DNA from: Mercurialis annua
Lineage: Eukaryota; Streptophyta; Magnoliopsida; Malpighiales; Euphorbiaceae
DNA: 64,000 nt
Reading direction: 5' to 3'
NCBI RefSeq assembly: GCF_937616625.2
Contig: NC_065574.1
Coordinates: forward strand, 23,539,001-23,603,000
A model generated the notes under the pieces. That model was given only the letters and a program-made list of their open reading frames with translations. It made no database searches and was not told the origin of the DNA. The translations under genes and the position numbers were made by a program. Shown here one piece after another: positions 12,487 through 24,762 of the stretch. The stretch's first letter is position 1. Each line of letters starts with the position of its first letter.

Positions 12487-14870
12487 TGTAATATCCCGTG
12501 TTTTCAAACTTGATTTGTCAGTTCGGTTATCCGTTACAAATTAGATATTTTCTTGAATTCTTTGTTCTTTTGTATTTCAGCATGTTCTTGTTATGTTTCC
12601 GACTTGATTTTGGATTGTTATAAATTAGAAATAACACTTGTGATACATTGATAGTGTCTTTTTGAGTGTCTCATATGTATCCCATGAGCCCTTATGTGTT
12701 CGATGTTCATTCAATTTATTTTTGGGTATTTATCGAAACAGTATTCGCATGTTTTCCAAAACTGCCATGTTTTAGTAAAACATTGATATCTCCCAATTGA
12801 AATGTCGGATTGGGCCCATCTTTGGATATGTTGTTATTGAGAGGATTTACTAAAATCATGTCAGTTGGTTATTGTTTGGAGGCTTCTAACTCTAAAAATA
12901 ACTATTAAATCGTTAGACTTTAAACAAAGCCCAAGTAAAGCCCGTAGGAATCTATAAGTAGACCCCTAATTCATGTGAGCAGCCTCCTTTTCCTTCACAC
13001 AAACCCTAAAACGAATTATTTTATATAAAATACATATTTCCTTTGTTCTAACAAGTCTGGATGCGACTCATTACGCTAAGAATGTGATTTTACATCCTTG
13101 TTACAAGATCCACGCGATTTCATTAATTTTGTTCTTCATTGGAGACTTGTGGAACCTTTTAATTTCGGTCCAGCCCGTCATACCTTCTATTTATATCTTC
13201 TTTAACATATTGTTCTTCATTATTAGGTAATGGTTTCTCATCCTTATGATTCATGATTTCGTTTTTGGGTTATTTTGCCTAGGATTGCATATCTAGGGTT
13301 TTATATGGATTGAATAATTGTTATTATTATGTCGTGCTTATGATACTGAGTTGTATGTATACTATGATTATTTTTTCATGTATAATCTGATATTACATGT
13401 TTTGGAAAGCGTTTGGCATGATTCATCAATGTTAAGGTTTTTCTTGCAAATTTTATATTCTAATCGATTTGGTGTTTTAAATTTATGAAAAAGAGATTCT
13501 ATGCTTAGGTTACTGATATGTATGTTATGTTTGATGGATTTAATGTTTAAGATTTTATCTATTGGTTGTATCACACCTTTGGCATGTTCTCGCATGTTTT
13601 AGCCGAAATTGCGTTAAATGATGAATTTATGGTTTTCAAGTGTTGTAATCAATTAAATGTTTTAAATTGACGCACCTACTGTTCTAAGATGATTTAAATG
13701 ATGTTTATATTGGTTAGGATCAGAGGTTACATGTTTTGAATCGTTGAATGCATAAATTGGCTTGTTTAGCATGTTTACACAATTTCTAGCGAAATTGCGA
13801 GTTGGCTTGCTTAAGTGTTGTTGGCATGAGTTTAGATCTGAGTTGGTTTGATATTTTGGATTCATGTATGATATACTACTGATCTAAATGAATTTGGAAG
13901 TTGGAATCTTATTTTGTTTGATACGTGTTGGCTTATTTTACAAACTAGCTAGTTTTATGCTAAAATGTGTTGATTTCGGATTCGATGCTTTGTAATGGCT
14001 TAAGATCTGAGTTGTTTGCATATTATGGACCTTAGAATGTTTATTGCCTGATGTTAGGTGTTTGGTTTTAGCGATGCATGTTGGGCTCGTTTGGATCGAT
14101 TGTTATTGATGTTTAATTGGCCTAGTTTTTGTGAAAAGCATGTTTATTGTTTATAATTGTTTGGCTATAGTATGTCTGGTTTATAAATGTTTATTAATTA
14201 CACAAGGGCTGTTGTAAATTTATTTATGGCTTGTTTGGTTGTGGTTGCCTTTGGGGACTTTTATCAAACACTTGTAAGCATGGTGCCTTGCTTGAGTTTT
14301 AAATGTTGAATTTGAGTTTCCTTACTTTCTAAATTAAGTCCCTTGATTTGTTAAAGTATTTCCGAACTTTAAATGAATTGTTTTACTTTGGTTGGATGTT
14401 TGGTTTGGGTTAGACTTGAGTCGCCCAATTGTGAGTATAGGATTGGCAGTTGTGATAACTGGGCTAACTCACCATTTTGGTTTAAACTTGATTTTATGAT
14501 TTTAACTAAGTTATTGAAATGGTTTTCCGGATTATGTTTTAAAAGTGGGAACTCAATTTGACTTAACTATCGTATGACTTTGGTTATGTTGAGTATGTAT
14601 GATTACTCTACTTTGGTTTATGCTTTGTCTATGGATTAAGTAAGTGTGTTTGCTTTGTCTTGGCTCGTTGATGTTTATGCTAGTCATATCTGTTGTCTAG
14701 TACACTCTAGAGTTAGGACATGTTTTAATTCTGATTTATATTGTCTAGACTCGTCGACTGTTCGTGCTTCGGAGACGAACCAAGATTAGTTGCTTGCCAG
14801 GTTATCATGTGGATTAGCAAGCAGTGAGTTTATATCGCTATTTACCTCTTTATTAAGTAAATTGTATTTT

Positions 14871-14949
<79 letters not shown>

Positions 14950-15776
14950 TAAACAGCTTTCAAACTGTTTTTGGCATAATGGATCTGAATTGGAACGGCC
15001 TACTCGATGGGCATCATCGAGACTGCGTGCGCACCGGTATATGATCATATGGTATTGAGGTAGGTTTGAGATACGTCTCACCGTAGTGAGGGAGCCGGTG
15101 GAAGATATGTCTCCTGGAACTCACGTGTTTACTTAAGTGATAGTCGGGGATCGGTTATGGAGATACGTCTCACGGACACGACAACTGGATTTAGAGATTT
15201 GTGGTTTAGGGTTTCAATGCTTATCCATAGTGATAAATTGCTTTACAAATGTTTTAAAAGTGTTTTAAAGGTTTTCACTTAATAAATATAAATAGTTGTA
15301 TGAACTCATCTCAGTATATCTGACCCCGTTGTTTTCCCAATTTTTTCTAGGGTTATGGTTTGAGCGAGTCAACTGGTCTCCGATTCTTTGTTTCCCCGGA
15401 GGTCTTACTTTATTTATTAAAGTTATTAAACTGATTTCACTCTTAAACCACAGTAGTAATTAGAAGTCTTACTTGTTGTAGCACTTGTTGTCAGATTAAC
15501 TCAATTGGATTATTTGTTGATTGGTATTATTATATTAACTTTGGTTATGTAATATTTATACCATATTAGAGGCTTGGAATTGATCGAGCATTTATTGTAT
15601 AAAATGTTGTATTTTTATGAACTGCTAGAACTAGGCTGAAGTCTAGGTTGCCCCGAGCATTGGTTTCTTGCAGGTTTATGTATTTATAAGGTTATCCGCA
15701 AGACTTGCTACGGGTTTTGGTACAACCATACTCATACCCTAGCGTCGGTCGATATTCATGAAAATGGGTCGTGACA
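12487..15776 (+). mobile_element. Solo LTR, Ty3-type, TSD TTTGT
   Basis: It begins TGTAATATCCCG and ends GGGTCGTGACA, 3290 bp, and is flanked by TTTGT at 12482-12486 and 15777-15781. The perfect 5-bp duplication and lack of internal sequence show a solo LTR left by recombination of a complete element. It interrupts another LTR that resumes at 15782. ORFs inside (13368-15081) are incidental; two of them are only the translated AT repeat. Confidence 0.85.
14873..14946. repeat. (AT)n microsatellite
   Basis: About 37 uninterrupted AT dinucleotides within the solo LTR. Related LTRs have only a short AT-rich stretch at the matching place, so the expansion is specific to this copy. Confidence 0.95.
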
Positions 15777-15781
15777 TTTGT

Positions 15782-16307
15782 AGAGCTGCAAATAATTGGG
15801 TACCGGGAAGTCTGTCTTTCTGCTTACGACAGTTCAAACTTATTTTGATATACTTTGATTTGAACTAATGTATATGATATATGTTTGAAAAGTTGCGTGT
15901 TTTCTAAAATGATTTGACCAGTTGTTTGAGATATGTTTTTAGCATTTTAGGATTGTACTGGAAACAGAGCAGGTAGGTCATATGAGATTGATGTTTGCGC
16001 TCTACTTTCTTGAAATTCAATCAAGGTTTTAAGACCAGTTTTTGTACTGTTGGCATTGTATTCAGATAGGGCTATAGGTCATGTGAAATGACAATTACGC
16101 TCCGGTGTCTAGAGATACAATCACAGTTTACGAACACGTTTTCAGTAAAGTTTTTAAATTGATTCTGTAATGAGGTTGCAAGCCTTTTTATGTTTTAAAT
16201 GTGAAAAATTGTAAAGAATTTTATGCTTGCTACAGGTTTCGGAGGAACCACTCCCATTCCCTAGCGCCGGTCTCGGCTCGAATTTCTAGTGAAATTGGGT
16301 CGTGATA
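15782..16307 (+). repeat. Ty3-type LTR 3' end, host of the solo LTR insertion
   Basis: It ends with CCCATTCCCTAGCGCCGGTC and GGGTCGTGATA, the closing signature of these LTRs in plus orientation. Its upstream part lies left of 12487. The terminal CA has decayed to TA. It most resembles the LTR starting at 61972, read in the opposite direction. Confidence 0.65.
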
Positions 16308-16355
16308 CTAAACCACATATAATTTTTGAGTGTTAAATTACAAGATTAAGTTGTA

Positions 16356-16613
16356 CTCCCTCCATCCCACTTCAGAAGTCCCATTTGCTTTTACACACAG
16401 ATTAAAAAAATATTTAATATCTTTGTTTTTTCATGTTTTTTCATGTTTTTCCCTATTAATGATAGTGGAATTTTCCAAAGAGTTTTTTTAAGATTACTAA
16501 AAGAAGGGTAAAATAGGATATTCAATGAAAAAACATTCCAAAATAGTAATGGGACATTTTAAATGAGACATCTCAAAATGGAATATGTGATTTCTTAAAC
16601 GGGACGGAGGGAG
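16356..16613. mobile_element. Stowaway-type MITE
   Basis: A 258-bp element with inverted ends CTCCCTCCATCCCACTT and CTCCCTCCGTCCCGTTT (reverse complement of the right end), flanked by TA at 16354-16355 and 16614-16615. Ends and TA duplication are typical of Tc1/mariner-derived Stowaway MITEs. It has no coding capacity. Confidence 0.9.
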
Positions 16614-16971
16614 TATATGTTTTGTTTATAATATATTCATCAACTATATTATAGATATAAATAAGTTTAAAATTAGTGTTAGTATCATATATATATACGC
16701 TAGTCTTGTTGTAGGTATTTCACACGTGACTCGTCAATTTAGATTTTATTACTCATTATTTATTTATTATAAGAATTAAAAATAATTTAACAGTACGTAG
16801 TGTATTTGACGATTATTTTATTTTTATTTTTTATTATATATAATATAAATATGAAATAAATTATAATAGAAATTTACTAGAAGTAATTTACCTTAATTAG
16901 AATTCTAGAATATTAAATAATAATTAGAATAATAATAATTAAAGGTTAGAAATAGTCTATTTTAGTTAGAG
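16614..16971. other. AT-rich spacer
   Basis: About 360 bases of AT-rich sequence between the MITE and the long-TIR element. I see no gene or repeat signature. Confidence 0.5.
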
Positions 16972-17932
16972 GGCCTAATCACTAAAAAACCCTCCACATT
17001 GTAACTTTTTTCATTTATATCCCGACATAGAATTTTTTTTCAATTGTACCCTATTTCGGGTTTTCAGGTTTCACCTCTACCCCGAAACACTAAAGTGATC
17101 TATCTTCATTTTGAAAAAAAGTTCAAATTAATCCTTCACTTTTAACATATATTCTAATTAGATGTTAATGTTATTAATTATAAAAAAACACCTTCATCTT
17201 TAAAATATTCAAATAACAATAATTATTTAATTTATATTAATTATCAATAATTTTATAAAATCAAAAACCATAAAAAAATTAAAATTTACGTCAAAATCCA
17301 TTTATATTTTTTTTCCAATTTTCTTTGCTTCTCAAAGGAGGAGCCCGAGCTGCTCCTCTTTCAGGAAGGAGGAGTAGATCTGCTTTCCTTCCATTAGAAT
17401 GAAGGAGCAACAACATGGAAGGAAGAAGTTCGCATCTCCTTCCTTTCATGGAAGGATGGAGCTCGCTGCTCTTTCTTTCCATGAAGGAAAGAGCTCGCTG
17501 CTCATTCTTTCTATGGAAAAAGGAGAGCTCCTCCTTACATGAATGGAGCACAAGAACGAAAAGAAAAATTAAAAAATTAGTAACAAGATTTTAAATCGAA
17601 GAAGTACAGTAGTAGGTCGGAATTTTATTTTTAAATAATTAATTTTTTAATAAATTTTCTAAAAACAATTAATTATTAGGATTTATTAAACATTTTTAAA
17701 GGTGAAGGACTAGTTTGTATTTTTTTCAAATAAGAAAAAACGTGATATAATCCTTCTATTTAATTGTTTTTAACGTTTTTACCCTTAAATTATTTAAATC
17801 GTCAATTATACCGTTAGTTGGGGTAGAGGTGAAACCTGAAAATTCGAAATAGGTACAAATGAAAATTTTCCTTAGTTGGGGTGTAAACACAAAAAACAAT
17901 TAAAGGTGGATGGCTTTTAAATAATTAGACCT
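16972..17932. mobile_element. 961-bp element with about 130-bp terminal inverted repeats
   Basis: The left end (GGCCTAATCACTAAAAAACC) and the reverse complement of the right end (AGGTCTAATTATTTAAAAGCC) align for about 130 bp, including a shared TTTCAGGTTTCACCTCTACCCC block. Long inverted ends suggest a non-autonomous Mutator-like element. The flanks (AGTTAGA and AGTTAAA) are similar but do not form a clean 9-bp duplication. The centre (17320-17550) is a more GC-rich tract of degenerate AAGGA/GAGCTCGCTGCTC repeats; the 86-residue minus ORF there reads the repeats and is unlikely to be a gene. Confidence 0.7.
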
Positions 17933-18114
17933 AGTTAAAACTCTAGACAATTGTCTTAACATAGTATTATAAATCTTTCATTTTAATTAGAAATTTAAAT
18001 GTAATCATTATCTTAACAGTTTTATAATGAATAATTATATTTAATAAAATAAAAAGGACGTTGACGTAAATGTGAATGAGACCCCCACCACTCATATTAT
18101 ATATAGTTTGTGTG

Positions 18115-18170
<56 letters not shown>

Positions 18171-18297
18171 ATTTTAATAAAAGGATGAGAAAAATATTCG
18201 ATTTTTTTAATTTAATTAAAAAGGAAAACAATTAATGGAGAATATAAATTGACCAACCAACATTTCATTAGTTACTAAGTGAATAATTTTGAAGCAT
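17933..18297. other. AT-rich spacer with microsatellites
   Basis: AT-rich intergenic sequence. It contains adjoining AT and GA dinucleotide runs at 18126-18170 and nothing gene-like. Confidence 0.6.
18126..18170. repeat. Compound (AT)n(GA)n microsatellite
   Basis: Roughly 11 AT units are followed directly by about 11 GA units. Confidence 0.95.
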
Positions 18298-18313
18298 TCA
18301 TGAAGTGAAAGTT

Positions 18314-18610
18314 TTAAAAATGACCAGCTGCTCTTCTTGGCCCTTTGCCACTGTTCGTTTCTTTGCCATGTCCAGGAGGAGGATCAATATTGCGGCGATT
18401 TTTAGCTTGACTACAACCTCTTTGCCATGGATTAGAATTTTGTTCCGTACGTCCGGAAGGATCTCTTTTACTACATTTCGACGATTTATTTTCTCTGACA
18501 GCTCCATTACCAATATTTTCACCGCTTACTTCATTTTTCAATAAACTACATGCCACAATCATCAAAACCATTTTCTTGGAACTGGCTATAGATTGAAAAG
18601 GCAACTTCAA
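18314..18610 (-). pseudogene. RALF-like secreted peptide, two cysteines replaced by arginine
   Basis: A 98-residue ORF. An internal Met14 begins a short hydrophobic stretch (MVLMIVACSLL) that could serve as a weak signal peptide. The mature part matches the layout of short plant RALF peptides, which are secreted ligands of receptor-like kinases: GAVRENKSSKCSKRDPSGR at residues 36-54, then NPWQRGCSQAKNRR at 60-73, compared with the family pattern NPYxRGCxxxxxCR. RALF peptides normally have four cysteines in two pairs. Here Cys46 and Cys66 are present, but the partner positions are Arg54 (CGT, 18449-18451) and Arg72 (CGC, 18395-18397), each one T-to-C change from a Cys codon. A Pro-rich 25-residue tail follows. 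Either it is a decayed RALF or a diverged peptide; the tail is not typical. No neighbour supports a role. Confidence 0.42.
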
Positions 18611-18619
18611 ATGTCCTTT

Positions 18620-19158
18620 AACTTTTACTTGTGATTCTTAGAATCTAATAATGTTAAATGGTGGTCGGTATTTTGTTTTTCTCCTTCCATTTTATTTATA
18701 CTAAACATTTTACCATAATTAGCTAAATTGTTGAACATCCTTTTCCTCAAATGATGGACATATTTCAATGTGGTAAATACATTAAAATTCTGCTGCGCCG
18801 TTAATGCAAAAATTTTATTTTATGGGCTTTTGTTTATTTATTTTTACTTGTTCTTGTTTGAGAAAATTAGCCCATATACTGTCTTGAGCCAAAATATTTG
18901 GGTTTATACGGTGGCCAAATTCAATTCAATTTTTTACGGTTAGAAACTTTTTTTTTTTGATTTAATAAGATATGTTTTACACACATAAGATTTTAAATTT
19001 GACAAATACTTAGCCGTTAATGCAGCAACACCCACGATCAATCCGGTAGTTTCCTATTTCTTAAGATTTTCCCAAAAAATTTGCGGCCGTTCAGTACATC
19101 ATCTAACTAACCAAATATTACCCATTATAGTTTGAATTTAGGTTGAATTAGTTTTGTA
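18620..19158. other. AT-rich spacer upstream of the Ulp1-type gene
   Basis: No ORF or repeat with a clear signature. It would contain the promoter of the plus-strand Ulp1-type gene and of the minus-strand RALF-like ORF, which are divergent, but I could not pick a convincing TATA box. Confidence 0.4.
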
Positions 19159-21635
19159 ATGGCGAAAACTAGGACTGCCACTTCCAAATCTCCTACCGGT
19201 AAATCTCAATCAAAGATAAAACCCGCTTATGAAATCGAAGATTGTTGCAACGAAAAGGAAGGTTGATTTCAATGATCTTCCTTTTTCCAGTAAGCACCGT
19301 AGGCTTTAGAATGATGAAGAGGAGAGTGATAGTGATTTTGAGACTTACACTGTCACTGCTAACAAAAAGGACAACAAAATTGCTCCTCCTTCTCTTGATA
19401 TTAGGGTTAGTGTTTGTACCAATTAATTTTGTGTTTTCGTTAATTGATGGTGTTTATTAATTTTTTTCAATTAATTGTTTTATTGTTGTTTAATGAGTTG
19501 GTTTTTATTTGTTTTGTGATTTTTTCCTTATTGAAATTATGAATGTGTATCTCATTGCCTAATTTTCAGTAATTTATATAACTATATGGGAACTAAAGTT
19601 TAACTGATAATGATTTGCGATTCTTTTTTTATTCTCAATCTAGTGTGTATGAAGTAGGTTTATTTTGTTCTGTTGATTTTTGTGAACTCTGAATAATTTT
19701 TTTAATAAATTATGTATAACTATATGGTTCCTGATGGTTAACTGTTAGTTAACTAGACTACATAATGTAAATTACGTTTGTATCCATTAGTTACAGTTAA
19801 TTAATAAAGTAACTACTAGTTCACTTAAAGTTAACTAATTTTTTTCAGGATTAACAAAAATGAATTTTGTATTTTGTATTAATGGTTTGTTTTTTGTTTA
19901 CTATGTAGGATGGGGACTACTTTATCAAGCTTGATGAACATTTTCCAGTCAAGGTTCAACATTATGAAGGGGTAAATGTTATTTCAAATATTAAGAAAAT
20001 ATTGTCATCTCAAAATTTGGAAAAGTTTTCAACACTTATTTTGGGTTTTTTTTCTTAAAATGAACGACTATATATTGCAACCTCAATTTATCCACAGTTT
20101 ACTTTTGAGAGAAACAAAACAACCAAATTATTATGAACTGTGGATTAATGTGTCGGGGAAATTGCTCAAATTATCTCTTGATGAATTTGCAGTAGTTACT
20201 GGTCTTAATTGTACCAGAAACGTCTATATAAAAACTGTATAAGAAATCTATTTCTGATTTTAAACTCAAGTGTTTTGGAAATATTACAAAGGTTTCAAAA
20301 AAAATGTAGAGGACCGTTTCTTATTGAAGCGTTGGTCCTCTGAAGAAGAGTCTTTCAAATTGGCAGTTTTGTATTTTGTCGAATTATTTTTGTATAATAA
20401 CCAGCCCGACTCAATTGTTCGTGGGGAACATATCAACATTGTGGGTAACGGTGAATATGAAAAATCTTCTTGGGGAAAAGATGTTTTTCACTGTACGTTT
20501 GAGTTTTTAAAAAGCAAGTTGAATTCAATAAAAAGATGTGATTTTCTTAAGAAAAACAAGAAAGTTGGTATACCTCCCAACACTTGTCGATACGATGGTT
20601 TTCCTCTTGCTTTTCAATGTTGGTTTTTTGAATGTTGCCCCGCGTCAAATGGAACTTAGGCTGAATGTTCTGGAAGTCGCATCCTTCGTATTTTGAAATG
20701 GAAGATCACAGAATTAAGGCAACGCAAGTATTTAGTTCGACAGTTTTTTTCACAATCTGCTGACAAGGTATTTGTTATAGTTCCATTTTCAATGTTGGTT
20801 TTATAATTATATTGTATTAATTTTTATTAATTGTTTTATGCGTATCAGTTAGCATTACTTACTTATTACTTATATATTAGTTATCTATTAGTTAACCATA
20901 TAATATACATATCTGTTAGACACCAACGAGGTAACCAATTCATATATGCATTTTATATTTTTGCATTAAGACATATGTTTAAAATGGTCTTGTTTTACTT
21001 TTGTTTAATTCAGTTGAAACTGTCCAACATACACCCAAGAGATCATTACTTAATTTGGGTGGCATGTACCTGAAAAAGAAGCGGAAAGCGCGAGTCGAGG
21101 AAACAATGCATGGAGGCAATGATGATGCTAGTTTGCATGCAAAAATTAAAAAGCTAGACATGGATCAAACCAGTATGTATACTGAATTTACATTGTTCAA
21201 GAGTTTTGTCGAGAATAAGTTCTCAGAAGTTGTTGGTCTGCTTGGGGATTTGAAGAGCCTGGTTTCAGCTAGTTGTTCACAAGGAACATGTTAAGGTAAA
21301 CCTTTGATAGGATTGTACTTTTTACATTCCAATTATTTTTTATTTTAAGTGGTTGTGTTGGTAGGAGGACAATTATGACGACGATGAGCAAACCCCAGAT
21401 GCATCTGACGATGAGACAACTTCAAATAAATCTGAAAAAGAAGAAGATTCCCGGCTTGAAGGTCATGAGATTGTGGCAAATGTCAATGAACCTATTGACC
21501 CAACTGACCAAAATGTTCAAGGAAAAGCAACTGACCAAGTAACTGACCATGAAACAGCCCTTCATGAAGAATCAAAAGAGTTTGAATCACCCATGAATGA
21601 ACACCAAGGAACTGAACATGCTCGTCAAGAAAAAG
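19159..21635 (+). pseudogene. DUF1985/Ulp1-type transposon gene, 5' part
   Basis: Likely exons are 19159-19405, 19909-20767, 21014-21295 and 21365-21635, each bounded by plausible GT/AG sites. Exon 2 encodes a DUF1985-like domain, with ETKQPNYYELWINVSGKLLK and LDEFAVVTGLNC, then FKLAVLYFVELFLYNNQP and DGFPLAFQCWFFECCP. Exon 3 has a basic KKKRK stretch and a helix-rich segment; exon 4 is acidic and Gln/Glu-rich. This domain is known at the N terminus of Ulp1-like proteins carried by plant Mutator-like elements. It is broken: a frame change near 19230, TAG at 19307-19309, a frame change in a T8 run near 20050, further shifts near 20240-20270, and an in-frame TAG after 20654. The gene continues at 38236 beyond a retrotransposon insertion. 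Confidence 0.72.
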
Positions 21636-22553
21636 TGTTAGGCAAAATAATACGCAGACATAAATAATAATTTATTGATAATATAAACAATAAATAAAAA
21701 TAGTAAATTCAATTAAAAATAGAAAATGTAAGTAAATCGAATCGAGTCACGTGTATCACACGCTTTCCTTAAAACGGATTTGCCCTCACCGTATGTGAAT
21801 TGCAACTGTTTTCCAGGATAAAACGAAACACAACAACACCGAAGCGTTGTTCTCAACGAACCAGAATTATCGTCCGAAGTTTATCAAAAAGAATGTAAAT
21901 TTTGGAGAGGAAAATTAAAACTTTTTTGGATGTTGTTTTGCATTGGAATTGATGGCTTTATATAGCCATCAAAATTCCATAACATGCATCTTCTTTATTG
22001 TATAATAAAGGAGACATTTTACAAAATTTAAATAGCAAGTTTTAAATAGCAAGTTACAAATCTTAAATTGATAAGTTAAAAAAATAAAATAAAAAATAAA
22101 CCGGGTGTTATGTAATTTTAAAAAAAATTAAAAATGCAAAATAAAACTTGCACGAGGCTAGTTTTATCGTTGCATTCGCGTGTACTGATCGAGCACACAC
22201 CCATCGTCCCTTGAAGTTGATTGATTGAATTGTGAGCCCTTAGGCTCACTAGCTTGTAACTAATCTAATGAATAATTCAATATAAACTACATCAAGTGAA
22301 GTTTACCAACCAATGTGGGAATGGAGAATTTTCTTTTCAAATTCATTTTTCAAGGTGTGACTTTTGAGCATCAATTCTCATTCACCCTTTGAACTATTTT
22401 GAGCATATAATATACGGTTTTGATCTACTCACGGTAGAGAATACAAAACCACCAAGATCCGACACTTTCGGATAGTGGGTCCATCTCAAAATTAAACATC
22501 AAAATAACAAATAATTATGTCATTTTAACACCCATGTTTAATATTTTCCAACA
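21636..22553 (-). repeat. 3' LTR of the outer copia element
   Basis: On the plus strand it runs TGTTAGGCAAAATAATA to ATATTTTCCAACA (918 bp). It matches 37397-38235 closely, except for an extra segment of about 80 bases near 21880-21960 that is missing from the right copy. Confidence 0.92.
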
Positions 22554-22562
22554 ATCCCCCAC
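22554..22562 (-). other. Polypurine tract of the outer copia element
   Basis: On the minus strand this is GTGGGGGAT directly before the LTR start TGTTGGAAAATAT, the expected plus-strand primer. Confidence 0.7.
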
Positions 22563-23149
22563 ATGAATGAAATTGATGAAGTAGAAAACTGACACGGAAA
22601 TGATAGAGTTCAACTGTCGGATATAGCATAGGATAGGTAGGTGTTATCCTTGAACCTTCCCTTGAGAGAATATACTTAGCTTACTGGCGGAATAGTAGAT
22701 TTGATTATCCTTGAACTATTAAAACCGTTTTTGTAAACGACAATATATCTCACACAATATCCTTCCTAACATAATTCGGTTCTCATGGTTATGTTCATTT
22801 TGGCCATGAATCATCTGCCTGATTCTGCAAGAGTTTCTGAAGAATTGAGCCTTTAGCAATTCTTCTCTAAAGCGGCCCCACTTCTCTCTCACATAGGTGA
22901 TTTTTTTATTTGAGTATTCATATGAGTAACCCGCTTACTCTACTCATTCGAATCCTAAAGAATTCGATACAAGAATCATTAAAAGCTAATAGCTTATCCT
23001 TTCCCTACGGGTTTCACTGTTTTGCATCATAGGAATAGGTTGGGGTAACCCCCACAGTGATTGTGTTGGGTCTTTACAATTTACATTGTTCCATTGAACC
23101 TAGATCTTGGGATCTCCAGTCAACTAGGTTGGGTTTCCATTATATTGAC

Positions 23150-24736
23150 CCGTTTTACTATAGGCTTTAATCCCATTCCCCTCTACGATTTATAAACGAA
23201 CTCTCGATTTAACCCTTTGGTTGGTGGATCCGCAATATTATCCTTTTACTTTACGTAGTCAATAGTAATAATTCCAGTTGAAAGTAGCTGTCTAATGGTA
23301 TTATGTCTGCGTCGTATATGTCGAGACTTACCATTATACATAAAGTTCTGTGCCCGACCAATAGCTGATTGGCTATCGCAATGTATATATATTGCTGGCA
23401 CTGGCTTTGGCCACCTCGGAATATCCTCTAAGAACTGACGAAGCCATTCGGCTTCCTCACCAGATTTATCCAAAGCAATAAACTCAGATTCCATAGTGGA
23501 TCTGGCAATTACGGTTTATTTTGAGGATTTCCAAGACACTGGTGCCCCTGCTAGTGTGAACACGTATCCACTAGCAGACTTAGAGTCTTTTATATTGAAT
23601 ATCCAATTTGCATCACTATATCCTTCAAGCACTGCTGGATATCTGGTATAATGCTTCCCATATTCACGAGTGTTCCGTAAATACCTTAGTATTCTGGTAA
23701 TTGCTTTCCAATGATCAATACCTGGATTACTCGTATACCTACTTAGTTTACTAACTGTATAGACAATGTCTGGTCTTGTACAACTCATTAAGTACATCAA
23801 ACTTCCTATTATTCTTGAGTACTCCACCTGGGAGATACTTTCACCTCTATTATTTCTTAGATGTAAATTCATATCAAACGGTGTACTAGCAATGCTAGAA
23901 TCATGTTTGTTAAATTTTTCAAGAATTTTGTCAACATAATGTGACTGACTTAATATGAGACCTTCTGATATTCTTGTGATTTTGATTCCCAATATCACAT
24001 CAGCTAGTCCCAAATCTTTCATGTCAAATCTTGATCTTAACATATCTTTAGTAGATTTGACCATTTTTTCATAACTACCAACAATGAACATGTCATCAAC
24101 GTAAAGACATAAAATGACATAGCCATTTTTCGTGTCTTTAAGATATACACATTTATCACACTCATTTATTTTGAAACCATTAGCTAGCATGACATTATTG
24201 AATTTTTCATGCCATTGTTTTGGTGCTTGTTTCAGACCGTACAATGATTTCACCAATTTACAGACTTTCTTCTCCTGCCCTAAAGCAGAAAAACCCTCAG
24301 GTTGTTCCATGTAGATTTCCTCTTCTAAATCTCCATAAAGAAAAGCTGTTTTCACATCCATTTTATGTACTTATAATTTCCGCAGTGCGGTAATAGTAAG
24401 TATCATCCTTATGGAAGTTATTCTCGTCACGGGAGAATACGTATCAAAATAATCAAGGACTTCACGTTGTCTATAACCTTTAATCACAAGTCTGGCCTTA
24501 TACTTATCATGATTTTGCAGAATAGAATTAATTTCACTCTTAATGGCCTCTTTCCACAAAGGACCTTCAGAAGAATTCACAGCTTCCTTGAAGTTTTGAG
24601 GTTCACCTTCTAGCAAATAGGTTAGAAAATCTGGACCAAAAGATTTTTCTAATCTTGCACGTTTACTACGTCTAGGTTCATCCTCAAATTCATTTTCTTT
24701 GTTATATTCACCCTGGTCATTTTCGCCTTCATCCAT
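23150..24736 (-). pseudogene. Copia reverse transcriptase and RNase H (outer element)
   Basis: Reading on the minus strand: YKARLVIKGYRQREVLDYFD and YSPVTRITSIRMI, then [20 protein letters not shown], the catalytic YVDDM box, [13 protein letters not shown], and RNase H landmarks ([41 protein letters not shown]). Together these are the C-terminal half of a Ty1/copia polyprotein, which copies element RNA into DNA and degrades the RNA strand. Stops fall between LRKL and VHK (next to 24371) and between SSK and TVIARS (next to 23516), both readable as Gln-to-stop changes. About 35 residues appear to be missing after SILQNH. It cannot make a complete enzyme. Confidence 0.9.
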
Positions 24737-24762
24737 TGACTCATAAGTACGTATGTATGAAC

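Noticed and set aside
14790..15081. ORFs with long Ile-Tyr runs on both strands
   Set aside because: Direct translation of the (AT)n microsatellite inside a solo LTR.
17291..17551. 86-residue minus ORF
   Set aside because: Composed of the degenerate AAGGA/GAGCTC repeats within a TIR element, no family similarity.
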